Shown here: positions 1 to 10,789 of the stretch, one piece after another
Layout: every line of letters starts with the position of its first letter
Position numbering within the stretch: the first letter of the stretch is position 1
DNA from: Onchidella celtica
Taxonomy: Eukaryota > Mollusca > Gastropoda > Systellommatophora > Onchidiidae
Direction: 5' to 3'
NCBI GenBank assembly: GCA_963931925.1
Contig: OZ007579.1
Location: 51,097,119 to 51,161,118 of the forward strand
DNA length: 64,000 nucleotides
The notes under the pieces: model-generated
The model's input: the letters and a program-made list of their open reading frames with translations, nothing else
What the model was told of the DNA's origin: nothing
Databases searched by the model: none
Translations under genes and position numbers: made by a program

Positions 1-1459
1 CCTTTACAGGAAAATGATTTTAAGAGTCTTTGATCTACCGATGCAGGAACATCTCACTGTCCGGTGGACAGCTGTGACAGTTACTCACGTACCTACATCT
101 ACACGCACGAAGGCCAGTTGCAAACCTTGCGCCGGGAACTTTGACATAACAACGTAACCTAGAAACATGTGGTTTTCACCTAATTTCTTAGAGAATAAAA
201 TGTACTTTGGGATGGACGTATAAAATTGTGGATAAAATTTGCACCAGCTCAGCGAAGACATTTTTGAAACTAGATCGCTAACTTTTCCACACCAAGTTTT
301 TATTGAACATCCTTACCTTTTCCTGTCTGTGTTTTTGCTGCGTACGATGTCCAAAACTGTGTGTGCACCAAACGAACTTCCCAGTGCGGACGCCGTGTCT
401 AAGAGTTACAGAAGTGCTCAGAGTCCAGTGATGGGATAAGATGTGACAGTGATTTATCGCACTTTAAAAAAACAACAAAAAACAACCAATACGCACTCAT
501 TGAATCTGGAAGAATTCGGAAGATTTGAAGTCAATTTGTAGTATATTGATGACAATGCGAGCAATGCCGGGTAACGTGATTGCCAGATGGCCCGGCGAGT
601 AAATAATGTCGATCTCTGTTATTAACATAATACATGTAATAATCTAAATGTTCAATCTGTTGCTACACTTCTGGATTAACTGAAACGTATTCGGACTTTG
701 GACAGCACTGGTAAATCCTGCGTATCTCAAAAGTCATATTAAGATAAGTTACACTGTTATTAGAGTCCAGCACACTTAAAGTCCTGTTTAGAGCCCAACC
801 AGGTTAATATTGGGGCTCTTAAGAGAGCATTTCGTAGAAATTCGCAGACCGCCAGAGATTGTAATGAAACTCAAGTTTTCATTTTCTACACAAGCCACGC
901 AGCTTTCTTGGTGATCAGTTGTATTTCTCGACATAAACTTTGGCAGCTGTTTTATTCCGTGCAATAACCCCCCCCCCCTTTTCTCTTTTCACCCTCTTGC
1001 CCCCCTCCCTCCCCCACGGCCCGCCTCCCCCTTTCCTGTCAGTTTACTTAACCCTAATTGGCCACTCGATATGACGCAATCTCAAACATTGCGTGAATAA
1101 TGATGCTAATTTCAGCCCTCGCTGACATATACAAAAAGAGGTCAATATTTCCAATCATTATTGGCTCTAGCAATATCGATGAGCTTTATTTTTAACACTT
1201 TTATTGTGGTTTCAGTTTGGATTTGTCCTTCACGCCAGCAGGGGACGTGAGGACCATCGATCATGGGCGTCAGCAAAGGTTTATACTTAGACCCGGGTCG
1301 CTCCAGAGTTATCGTACATTTTGCTGCTTGGGTTCCAAAGATAACACCTGAAGATTACCATAGACACACGGTAAATAAATGTGTTTAGCCAAAAGGATCC
1401 GAAACAAACAAACAAACAACAAAAAAGGAGAAACTGGCGAATAATTAATGTACTGAAAC
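1..1459. other. No gene seen; mixed-composition DNA
   Basis: No open frame here resembles a protein I know and no repeat family from elsewhere in the window was recognised. A poly-C run lies near 967-978, followed by pyrimidine-rich DNA to about 1040. Confidence 0.5.
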
Positions 1460-1466
1460 AGCAAAA

Positions 1467-1842
1467 CAAAGAACAATAACAACTACATCAACAACAACAG
1501 CATCAGCATCATCATCAACAACAACAACGACAGCAACAATAACAACAGCGGCAGGAACAACATCAGCAACAACGACAACAGCAGCGACAACAACATCACC
1601 AACAACATCATCACCGCCAACAACAACAACACCTACAACAACAACAGCGACAGCGTCATCATCATCAACAACAACAACAACAACAACAACGATAACAGCT
1701 ACAGCAGGAACAACATCAGCAACAACGACAACGGCAGCGACAACAACATCAACAACAACATCATCACCGCCAACAACAACAACAACAACAACACGTACAA
1801 CAACAACAACACCACGTACAACAACAACAACGACAGCGTAAC
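1467..1842. repeat. CAA-rich imperfect trinucleotide repeat with about 153-bp higher-order duplication
   Basis: The stretch is built from CAA, CAG, CAT and CGA triplets. The block beginning gcaggaacaacatcagc near 1551 recurs near 1703, so the array was also duplicated as a unit of about 153 bp. The valine- and aspartate-rich frame on the minus strand is a by-product of the triplet period, not a likely gene. Confidence 0.85.
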
Positions 1843-2165
1843 AAAACATACACGGACAGAGACTTTCAACTTGTCTCCTTGTTAAATGTGACAGAGGATG
1901 GTCCTAAATGTCATTACATTCTACGTCAAAGCCTTTACTGTCTCTCTTCCTCATCCCACTCGTCTACTTCCTCGGGAAACTCTAGTGGCTCAAGATCCCC
2001 AAAGGAATTCACGAGAACTCAGTTTTTGAAAATCAACATTCAGTCTGAGACTTAATTGAGTTAACTTTGCATATTTTCCGGCGCTGGGTAAGACACTGCA
2101 CATCATTCTGGTGCAGAGACATGCCCCTGTGGGGAAACAGTAGCCAAATTATCTAAACTTTTTGC

Positions 2166-2520
2166 ACCTTTCACCTTTCACCTTTCACCTAGGAGGCATT
2201 GTCCATCCACTGTAGCATGTAGCCCTCCGACAATGACTTCCTTTCCTTCTTGTCAGACGTCTTCCTCATCCACGTTGTTCCCTCCTCTTCTTTTAATACC
2301 ATCCTGCCATCTTCTTCCTGGTCATCCTCGTGTTCTTTTTCCTGTCCGTGGTTTGCCATTCAGCGCAGCGTTTTGTCCATCTATTGTCATTCATCCTTTC
2401 TATATGTCCGGCCAAATTCCACTTTTGTTGTAGCACGAATTTTACTATGTCCATTAGCTTTGTTTGTTTGCCTATTTCAGCGTGGGGAATTTTATCTTGT
2501 TGTTTGATGTTAATCAAGCA
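2166..2520 (-). pseudogene. LINE 3'-end fragment (reverse-transcriptase ORF C-terminus)
   Basis: Read on the minus strand, this encodes a peptide containing LAGHIERMNDNRWTKRCAEW, the pattern seen near the C-terminus of many invertebrate non-LTR retrotransposon ORF2 proteins. The element ends near 2166 in a short repeat of CACCTTT units, a typical LINE 3' microsatellite tail. Only the last 80 or so codons are present, so this is a 5'-truncated dead copy. Related tails occur at 26975-27285 (plus strand) and 46445-46735 (minus strand). The clade (RTE-, Jockey- or R1-like) cannot be settled from this short part. Confidence 0.6.
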
Positions 2521-2882
2521 TTCTTCTTTCCATTACCCTTTGGGTGGTTTCTTAAATTTAGAACAAATTCTAAACCTTGCTATAATAATAAAAAAAAATA
2601 TATAAAAAAATTCCCACCAAAAGGAAAAAAAAAAGTGCTAATGGTTTTGTTGAAGAATAATTAGTACGAAGATCAACATCATTTCTTTTCGTGTCTATGT
2701 AATCAATTTGGAATTTATTTATTTGTTATTTTAATATTTAATTTTTGTGCAATTGAATACAAATATAGTTGTTTTTTTCTTCTTTTTACCTGGAGAGTGA
2801 TCTATATTCCGAAAGATCGTATGGCTTTCATTTTTTCCATACGTTCCGAGTTTATCGTACAGTTTTCTCATTGTTTGTTCAT
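2521..2882. other. AT-rich DNA, no gene seen
   Basis: A-runs and AT-rich sequence between the LINE tail and the solo LTR. Nothing else was recognised. Confidence 0.5.
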
Positions 2883-4040
2883 TGTCACGAGCAGGTGAGC
2901 TGGGATCAGTAGTTACGGGAGAAGGGGGTAGAGTCAAGTTAACCCACGGCCCACGGGTAATGAAAAGCGTGCATGTTGTGAGTGGGGGGGGGGGGGATCT
3001 GCATGAGGCGAGAGCGCTGTACTACTATCACTGCAAGTTAGGAGGTCCCAGGGGCCGGACGTGAGTGAGAACAGTCGGGAGATTGTGACAGTGTTTTCCA
3101 GTGATGACTGGTAGGTGGAACGATGATTGATAATTATGATTGATGTATTATATTCCTCTACGACCATGATGTAAATAAGTATATGTGAGGAATGTGGAAG
3201 TCCTTGATACTGTATATAGCAATGTGCGCCATGAGCGATAGATGGAAGTTAGCTTCATGGATTTGTAGCGAGAGTGAGTAGGGTGTAATACGGTGGAGGT
3301 GTTACCGTAAGATGTTTGGTGAGTGAAATGTGAACTATTGTGTGTACGCTTCATGAGTTGTAATGAGGGGTGAAGTGATTAGAAATGGTATGGTATTATA
3401 CCAATGTAATGTTATTTTTGTAGGTGCCGGGGTCGGGCCGAAGAGCCGCCTACGGTGAGCACAGGGGATAGGCCAGCATAGGGCCGAAGGCCACACATAG
3501 GCCAGGAGTGAAGCTGTCGGTGTAGGACAGTCGCAGCACATGAGTCGTGGCAGTTTGGCCACAGACAGGGATGTATATATGATCGTGAATGTGCTATTAA
3601 GATGTACTACTGTGACATGGATGTATTACTGTGCGAATGAGATATTCATGTGAATTGAAGTATTAACGTGCTATGGCCACGTGAGGTGTATAGGAGGCTA
3701 AGGTGTATTGCCATAGGGAGGCGCTATTGAGAGACTGTGGTGTGAAAGAATATTAGTGTGTCATTAAGACCCTGAGTGGAGAGGCTGAGGCCGAGGTGTC
3801 TTTGGAGTAATTACCGGGTTGTGGACCCGAGGAAGAGGGCATGTGGGAATAAGGCCGTTGGACGGCAGTTAACTTGAAGAATATAATGTATGTATGTAAT
3901 TGCACTGTTATCCTTATCTTTATATTTATGTTTAATAAATGTGTGAGTCTGATGGGTTGTTCTGTTAAGTGTTATACTTGTTCGTTCGTGATTGTTGTCC
4001 TGTTATAACCATCGCATCTCCCAGTCTGGGATTTGTGACA
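2883..4040 (+). mobile_element. Solo LTR (fossil LTR retrotransposon)
   Basis: The block starts TGTCACGAGC and ends TTTGTGACA, giving the TG...CA ends of an LTR. It is flanked on both sides by TTCAT (2878-2882 and 4041-4045), a perfect 5-bp target duplication. An AATAAA signal near 3930 is followed by T/G-rich sequence before the right end, as expected for a plus-strand R/U5. There is no coding region inside. Length (1158 bp) and structure fit a solo LTR left by recombination between two LTRs, probably of a Ty3/gypsy-type or related element. It is not related by sequence to the LTR at 57248-57410. The clean ends and exact duplication suggest moderate or recent age. Confidence 0.75.
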
Positions 4041-4169
4041 TTCATAACACAAGATTAAGCGTAATACAAGTTTGGCTTTTTTTCCCCCACATTTGAACTG
4101 TAAGAACATTAGAAGCAGATTTTGAAAGTGGTACAGTTCTGATACACAAGTAAAAACATCCATCTAGAT

Positions 4170-4400
4170 CAGGGTTCACCAAGCTTTTTTCACAAAGGGC
4201 CGGATAACTGACAGACTTAGAATCGCGAGCCGCATAAGCAATCTGTTCAATACCTGCAGGCCAGAAGAAAAACTCTAGAGCTCTAGATATCCCTTGTTTT
4301 ATCAAACAAAATCAAGTACCGTGGCGGTCCGGATGAACTGACGTCGCGGGCCGGATGAACTGACGTCGCGGGCCGGATCGCCGTAGTTTGGTGACCCCTG
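4170..4400. mobile_element. hAT-type non-autonomous element (MITE)
   Basis: Terminal inverted repeats begin CAGGGTTCACCAA on the left and read CAGGGGTCACCAAAC from the right, the classic hAT CAGGGGTC end. Flanking 8-mers ATCTAGAT and ATCTACAG match at 6 of 8 positions, consistent with an ageing 8-bp target duplication. A 22-bp unit containing ggatgaactgacgtcgcggg is tandemly repeated near the right end. There is no coding capacity. Confidence 0.8.
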
Positions 4401-5325
4401 ATCTACAGGACTAACTCACCAGGGTCCTATGCTCCCTGCACCCCCCCCCCCACGCCCCCGAACACGGGCAGTCCAAAACTCGCGTCATTGAGTCGTTTTT
4501 TAATCACTTGATTTTGTTTTTCGCTTGGCGTTTACTGACTTTTTTTTTTTCGCTTGACTTTTCCCCACGATTCCCTCTGACACAGCCTTCTTCCCGTTTC
4601 TCAGAGTCTAACACCTGAAACAATTGCATCGTTATAGTCTCTGGGTTTTGGAGGGTTAATTGATTGAATGGTAGCAAAACTCAGGGGTGGGGGGGGGGGG
4701 GACAAATGTCAGGTGTCATGCATTGATAATGAACAGGGAGGGAGCCAGAGCCTCACACGTTATAATGGCGTGTAGTCCAGTTCTGGTGTCCCTGGACGTT
4801 TGGAATCATTTGAAAAGCACTTGACACAATTATTGTCCCCTCCCTTCCCTCCCTCACTCCCTCCTGCCATTGATCGTGACCCCTGGGGTCTCCGAGATTT
4901 CATCCTTTTCCCGCAGTTCTCCATCATTATTCCACTACCCTACACCCCACTGGTTTCCTGTTCCATATGTTTAATGTTTCAACCCAATGCCATTGTAGTT
5001 CTTTTCTTGGTGATTCTACACCTTTTTCATGCAATCGTCTCCCTTAGGCTCCAATTCTTCTGTCTCTCCTCCCCTCCCCAACCAAATCCCTACCAAAACC
5101 CAACAGACATACAACATTTCACAACAAGTCAGACTACACACAAATTATGATGTTAAATTATTTTCAGTCTCCTTAATGACAATGGTTATTCTTTATACAA
5201 CAGCCAGCATTCTGTCTGTATCAATTAATGCACTCAACAGAAAAAACGAGAGGCTTTTACTGTACACAAAACCTATTTACGCCTGTTGTTGAATACGTCG
5301 ATGGCTGTCCTATATCCTTCATTCA
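4401..5325. other. Homopolymer and pyrimidine-rich DNA, no gene seen
   Basis: Contains a poly-C run near 4440, a poly-G run near 4688 and C/T-rich sequence from 4820 onward. No known protein signature was found. Confidence 0.5.
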
Positions 5326-5483
5326 TGTCCCCCCCCCCCGCCCCCCCTATCGCCCCCATTCATTGTTTTCGCCCCTGGTCGCCCTTTTCTTCTTTTTCGC
5401 CCCCCCCCCACTTCCGAAATCAAAATCGCCTCCCCCCCCCCCCCCCCCCCGGGCGGCGATATCGCCCATGTTGAGGAGCACTG
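5325..5483. mobile_element. Possible hAT-like element, right end only clear
   Basis: The right boundary reads ttgaggagcactg, the complement of a hAT-style CAGTGCTCCTCAA end. The interior is C-rich with repeated tcgccc units, as in several small hAT families. I could not find a convincing left inverted repeat, so the start is approximate. Confidence 0.35.
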
Positions 5484-6235
5484 TTCTATTGGTTCAGAGT
5501 TACATTTCACTCAACTGCTTATTATATATCCTCCCACTGTTGTATCATCCAGTCAGTTCTTTCCTTCTACCACTTTGTTCTTCATTTCAGTCCTCCTCCA
5601 GGTTGCTTTTTTTTTCTTCTTTCATTGTTGTCTCTTTCTTGTTTTCTCCATTGCCTCCTCTTCTTCTTTCTTTGTCTCATCAGTTCGTCGTCGTCGTCCT
5701 CCTCCTCAGCTTCCCTTAACTCTTCTTACTTTGCATCTTGCTGCTTTTTTTTCCTTCGTCTCTCCGTTTTCTTCTTTATTTCCGTCTGCATATCTTTTAT
5801 CAATGTCTCTCTTCAGGTCACGCTGACTGATGTCTCAAATTGCCCTAAACAATATATGATCACATCCCCGACGTTCCCATGTTGTATTAAATTATTTCTC
5901 CATCTCACGTAACAACCAGTTCTCTGACAGAACGCTGCTGTCTGGTTTATAGAGTATAATTTACACTTTCATGAACTAGATCCCACCCCCCGGCAATTTA
6001 CACCCCTCACGCCCCCATATCCATATCCGCCGATCTGGAGTAACCAGTTAGTTATCTCTGAATCATAAGGGATGAATGCAAAAGTGGTCTCTTCTGGAAA
6101 TGCAAAATTCTGTGAGTTCAGACTATAATAAAAAATAAATAAATACGACGTATTGCACGCAAGTGATCATAATTTCAAGACATGGGGAAAATTCATAATG
6201 TTTCAAGCACTGCTGAATAATTCAACAGAGAAAAC
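5484..6235. other. CT-rich DNA and unassigned sequence
   Basis: 5570-5800 is strongly C/T-rich with ctt and ctc runs. The remainder shows no gene or repeat family I can name. Confidence 0.45.
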
Positions 6236-6293
6236 AGCAACAGCTACAACAGTGACAACAGCAACGAAACAACAACGCACTACAACGACAACG

Positions 6294-6327
<34 letters not shown>

Positions 6328-6336
6328 ACTACAACA
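6236..6336. repeat. (ACA)n / CAA-rich microsatellite
   Basis: Imperfect run of aca and acg triplets. The threonine-rich frame through it is a product of the triplet period. Confidence 0.85.
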
Positions 6337-6752
6337 CGGCACAGATGCACTGTGTCAGATACGATACATTCACGTTTCACACTGACCGAGGAGAAATTAC
6401 GAAAATTGCGCTATTTAACCCACGAACGTGCAGTTGTAAGTGTGGAAGATGTTGTGGCCGCTGTTGCTGAAGTAGTGTAGAAAGTGAGTAGAAGTGGAGA
6501 CTTGAGATAACATTTTTCCACATGTCTGCAGACTCAACACTGCGTGATTCTTGAACCACTTTACTCCAGCACACACAGGACTTGAAATGTGAGTTGTGGG
6601 TTGATAATGATGATGGTTATCTACAGAACATGAGCACAAATCCGGGAAAAATTACCAAAGCCCGGATGTCGTTGCGCGGATTGTTGACCTTGTAAACAGC
6701 CAGGTCAGCCTGTAACATGATTACTCCCTGGAACAATCCACTGCAGTACGTC

Positions 6753-6934
6753 CAGGGGCGGATTTACCATGAAACTAATGAAACTTAAAGCTTCAGAGCC
6801 CCTTATCCCGGCGGGACGTTCAATAAACTTTTTTTAATGAGTGAATTTTGGGTGTTGCCCTATTGTTGCTAGTTGTGCAGGGGCCCCCATAACAGTTCAA
6901 ACTTCAGGGTCCCAAACATGTAGGTCCGCCACTG
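6753..6934. mobile_element. hAT-type non-autonomous element (MITE)
   Basis: The left end CAGGGGCGGATTTACC pairs with the right end ggtccgccactg, whose complement reads CAGTGGCGGACC. Length is about 182 bp with no coding capacity. Flanking 8-mers do not match convincingly, so the insertion is probably old. Confidence 0.65.
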
Positions 6935-7599
6935 AATTTTCCTTTGAAACTGCAATGATGTGAAAATATGAGAAACTTTTGAAAAAAAAAAAAAAAAATT
7001 TTTTTGGCATTTTGGCAAATGTTCACATAAGAACAGATTTTCACGCGTGGGCATCAGCTTGAACACTAGAACTACTATACACAGATGCGCTGCATCCCAA
7101 AGCCCGAATGCCCACGCGTGTTTTTACCGAGGGCATCTTGTTCCAGGTAAACCTTCAGACACTCATGACTGTTTTATCCTCCCTTTTAGAGACAACACGT
7201 TTGACCCTCAACATCTGAGCCCAACGTCTCCGGCGGTTCGAAGGGGAGGGAAGAGGAGGTTAACCTTCCTAAGCCAGGACCTAAACACTACGTTATCCAA
7301 ATTTTTGGGGGGTTGTTTAGAAACATGCAAGACTGATTTAAAGTTGTGAATTAAACAAATAAATGATGCAAAAATATTGAGATCTATCGCGAAAAACGAT
7401 TTGTTCGTGTTAGAAAATGTTCCATAGAGATAACATTGGGCTCCAGGAGACGTATTTTTCAAATATGGAACGCTGCGCACGATATAGGAAGTTGAGCTGA
7501 CAGTTGCTCCGATACTCAGAAAAAGTCTTTGTCGTGGTGAACATTAATCATTTCTCATTGATCCGTCGCTTGAACGTTTGATGGCAAAGACACCGCTTA
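6935..7599. other. No gene seen
   Basis: Holds an A/T homopolymer switch near 6979-7006. No protein family or window-wide repeat was recognised. Confidence 0.45.
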
Positions 7600-7735
7600 A
7601 ACAACAACAACACCAGAAACAACAGCAGCAACAACAATACAACAACAAAAACAACAACAGCAACGATATCAACAACAACAACAGCAGCAACAACGGCAAC
7701 AACAATTCAACAACATCAACAGCAACAAAAACCGC
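7600..7735. repeat. CAA/CAG-rich imperfect trinucleotide repeat
   Basis: Run of aac, agc and acg triplets. Polyglutamine- and polyasparagine-like frames on plus and poly-Leu/Cys frames on minus are by-products. Confidence 0.85.
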
Positions 7736-8379
7736 TATTACACTTACCATTAACAAGAACTGAATAGCTTCAAAGCTCCATACGGGCAGTTTTCGCGTTC
7801 TCGCTCTCTTCAGCGGTTAACAGGTATAGCCTACGTCTTCTTGTACAGAAACGCTATTACTTTTCCAATAAACAGCTTTGAACACGCCCGCACTTTTCGA
7901 AACAAAGCGAACAGGAATAATACATTCGTTTTCCTGTACTCAGACAATCTATAGCTTACATGACAATTGTATTCAGATGTTGTGATGGAAACGTTTTCCA
8001 TTGTTTATTTCACCCGCTTTCATGGCTTTCCTGGGTATTGAAAACATCGCTATATTGTTATTTTAATGAGGGGAAACTCGAGATGGAATAACGTAACTCA
8101 GATGTGGCCCGGAGCTGAATGTGATAGGGTCTAATATCCCAATGGTGGAGCTGATACGCCCTGCCCCGTGCGAGGTTTGAATGTTATATAGCCGGGAGAA
8201 TTCTCTAGAGCGACATTAATGTTTTGAGCTGATAGACGTACGATATACATTTCTGATGTGGAACATTTTCACGATAGGCTACTAATTTTTTCCTGTAGGA
8301 TATGACGCTCTTATTTGCTAATGAGCTATGGGACATGTCAGAAAAGGTTCTAAAGCTTTTATCCGTTGTAACCCCACCA
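7736..8379. other. No gene seen
   Basis: Ordinary-composition sequence without recognisable coding or repeat features. Confidence 0.4.
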
Positions 8380-8385
8380 GCATCC

Positions 8386-8582
8386 ATACGCCAATCCGAC
8401 GTAGATTTGTATACAATTTCCTTATGGTTGATAGGGATACCGTAGGGGCGGACTGTTTATACCAAATTGACGTTGGTGCGATGCCGTAACTAGCGGATCT
8501 ATGTAGGAACGATGTCATTCCTATGTGCAAACGTGAGGTCACTCCTGACCATCGGATTTCAGGAGGATTATAGTCAGGGAAT
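8386..8582 (+). repeat. Dispersed repeat family B, copy 1
   Basis: Shares a co-linear block with 51627-51838. The best-conserved stretch includes cggatctatgtaggaacgat followed by gtcattcctatgt. The element has ATC/CCTACG-rich ends, suggesting a small TIR transposon, but ends and target duplication were not resolved. A shorter related piece lies near 35541-35610 in reverse orientation. Confidence 0.6.
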
Positions 8583-8866
8583 GTACACACACATGACCCC
8601 TAGGGAGTGTCTCCATCTGGACAGCTCCTGGTATTATATTTCCAGCTAAACAAAATATGAAGGGACGAGGTGGCATTCAGACTGCAGTTTAAAATAATTT
8701 CCAAGACTATAAAAATATCTTGGAGAGCCAAGTCGCCAGGGAGGCTCGCCCCCCTCCCCCTTCCCGCCCTACGACGCCACCTCCACCCCAGCCCTTGAGA
8801 CCTTGAGTCGCGTTCATGGATATAGATATTGGGGGGACATAACTAAAGGATCTTTCTGTATCAAAA

Positions 8867-9213
8867 CCTGGGGGACACGTTGGTCTAGGGGCCAGGTGCT
8901 CGCCTCTCATGCCAAAGGTAACGGGTTCAAATCCCGGTCGGTGCAGGAATTTTGGGATTTTTCTCATATTTTCCTGTCCCTGATCTTATGGTAGGTAGGA
9001 TCGAGCAGCTAGTCTTCTCGGATAAGGACGGAAAATTCGGAGGGCCCGTATGTACGTTGCGCACGTTAAAGATACTTTGACAGTTGGAAATCGAAAAGAG
9101 CAGGCCGAACAGGCCGCTACCCGGGGCAAAATCTAAAAAAAATAAATTATCCCTACCACAACAAGAAAATAAAAAACAAGGAAAGTGAGATGTAAATGCC
9201 AAAGGCAGAGAAC
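8867..9213 (+). mobile_element. tRNA-derived SINE, copy 1 (tail type 1)
   Basis: A tRNA-like head carries an A-box-like tggtctaggggcc and a B-box-like ggttcaaatcc. A conserved core follows, including ctagtcttctcggataagga, gttgcgcacgttaaagata and gagcaggccgaacaggccgc, then an A-rich linker and a tail with gatgtaaatgcc. No protein is encoded. The same family recurs at 19002, 28708 (minus), 29040 (minus), 35026, 52438/57411 (split) and 57952. The tail abuts the 48-bp minisatellite. Confidence 0.85.
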
Positions 9214-9215
9214 CT

Positions 9216-9597
9216 AAGTACAGATAGCATCTGTGTATGTCTAATTGACCACAATACAAGTCTAAATACAGATAGCATCTGTGTATGTCTAATTGACCAC
9301 AATACAAGTCTAAATACAGATAGCATCTGTGTATGTCTAATTGACCACAATACAAGTCTAAATACAGATAGCATCTGTGTATGTCTAATTGACCACAATA
9401 CAAGTCTAAATACAGATAGCATCTGCATGTCTAATTGACCACAATACAAGTCTAAATACAGATAGCATCTGTGTATGTCTAATTGACCACAATACAAGTC
9501 TAAATACAGATAGCATCTGTGTATGTCTAATTGACCACAATACAAGTCTAAATACAGATAGCATCTGCATGTCTAATTGACCACAATACAAGTCTAA
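9216..9597. repeat. 48-bp minisatellite, about 8 units
   Basis: The unit contains tacagatagcatctgtgtat, itself including the small palindrome CAGAT-AGC-ATCTG, followed by gtctaattgaccacaataca. Most units are 48 bp and two are 44 bp, in the order four long, one short, two long, one short. 48 is divisible by three, so frames stay open on both strands. These are not likely genes. Confidence 0.95.
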
Positions 9598-9700
9598 AAC
9601 AGTAGTCTACAATAATGGTCTGCGACAGCTGTCTACAAAAATGGTTTACAATAGACGTCTACAATTTAGTGGTCTACAACACGGGACTGTCTATTTCAAT
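9598..9700. repeat. Degenerate short repeats after the minisatellite
   Basis: Several diverged copies of a tctacaa-plus-tggt motif (gtctacaataatggtct, gtctacaaaaatggttt, gtctacaacacggg) follow directly on the 48-bp array. Confidence 0.45.
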
Positions 9701-9989
9701 GGAAAATGTGTGAAGATATAACTGCAGAATTGCAAAAAGCTTCAAAAGAGATAAATACATAAGCATTTTCACTGTTGCCTAAGAGAGGTATATAGTCTAA
9801 ATGTTACAGTCGATATTCAAATTTTATTGTACAGAATTCAACGATATACTTCGCAAGGCAGAAAATACATCGGTATACTTTTTTAAATTCCTGACCTTAG
9901 TTCTTGTCTGTTCTATCTCCATTTCCTGAAAAACTGGAGATCTCATAGTAGGTAGAAGAGGTATAACAAAAGCACTCTTGGACATTAAT

Positions 9990-10125
9990 TGTTTACAAAC
10001 TGGTTCAGAGTTCCAATTTATTCTAACTCCTTATCATAAAAACTAAAGCCGTAAACGTTTAACGTCGAATTTCTCAGTTGTGCAAAAGTGGAGTTGGAAC
10101 AAACAAGAACCAAGATGGCGAATTG
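9990..10125 (+). repeat. Dispersed repeat family C, copy 1
   Basis: Matches 15655-15785 over about 130 bp. Both copies contain a block with tttctcagttgtg and aagtggagttggaacaaaca followed by agaac. The function and element class are unknown. Confidence 0.6.
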
Positions 10126-10560
10126 TTATTTCAATAACTCACAGTTCACTTCCATTGGCAAATTCTGGACGGCGATACGCGGAAATAATACAAACACAGA
10201 GAGCGGTGAAATAAATATAATGTGAATGCTCTATGCTTTGCCAATGGGTTTTACTGCTAACTGATTTGATCTAAACACAATACATGCAATTTCTCGTCAG
10301 CATGTATTTTCTCATTTCACACCAGCATATCTGACACCATCCCATCTTATTCAAAGTCATTTCATCTAATTGCATATCACTCATGGGTGGTCTAGATAAT
10401 TTTATGATGTTTGCGCTCGGAGTTTTGGCGGTGTCCTTGTGTAGCTCTCGGCCCTGATTAGGGTCGGTTAGCACCGACAAGCAGCGGCAAGCACGAGATG
10501 CTAGCATCAGTTTGACTCGTGACATTTCATTTTCCTTGATCAGTTCAGCTGATTAAACTC
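10126..10560. other. No gene seen
   Basis: Unassigned single-copy-looking sequence between repeat family C and the pyrimidine tract. Confidence 0.4.
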
Positions 10561-10789
10561 TCTCATTCTCTTTGTCATAGACATTGTCTCTGTTTCTCTC
10601 TGTATGTGTCTGCACCTGCGTGTGTGTGTGTGTGTTTCTCTATCTGTCTGCCTATCTCTCTGTCTCTATTTGTCTCCGTCTCTCCTTGTCTCTCTGCATC
10701 TTTATGCCCCTGTCTGTCCCTCTATCTCTCTCTTCTTTTGCTCTCCCCCCTCCCTCTCTCTTTGTTTCTTTCACACATACGCACCCTGT
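10561..10789. repeat. Pyrimidine-rich low-complexity flank
   Basis: CT- and TG-rich sequence leading into the 45-bp minisatellite, including (TG)n at 10618-10636. Confidence 0.85.

Noticed and set aside
1445-1849. Val/Asp-rich minus-strand protein of 134 residues
   Set aside because: By-product of a CAA/CAT triplet repeat.
9216-9597. CRISPR-like array
   Set aside because: Units are wholly repeated with no unique spacers, and the context is eukaryotic. It is a minisatellite.
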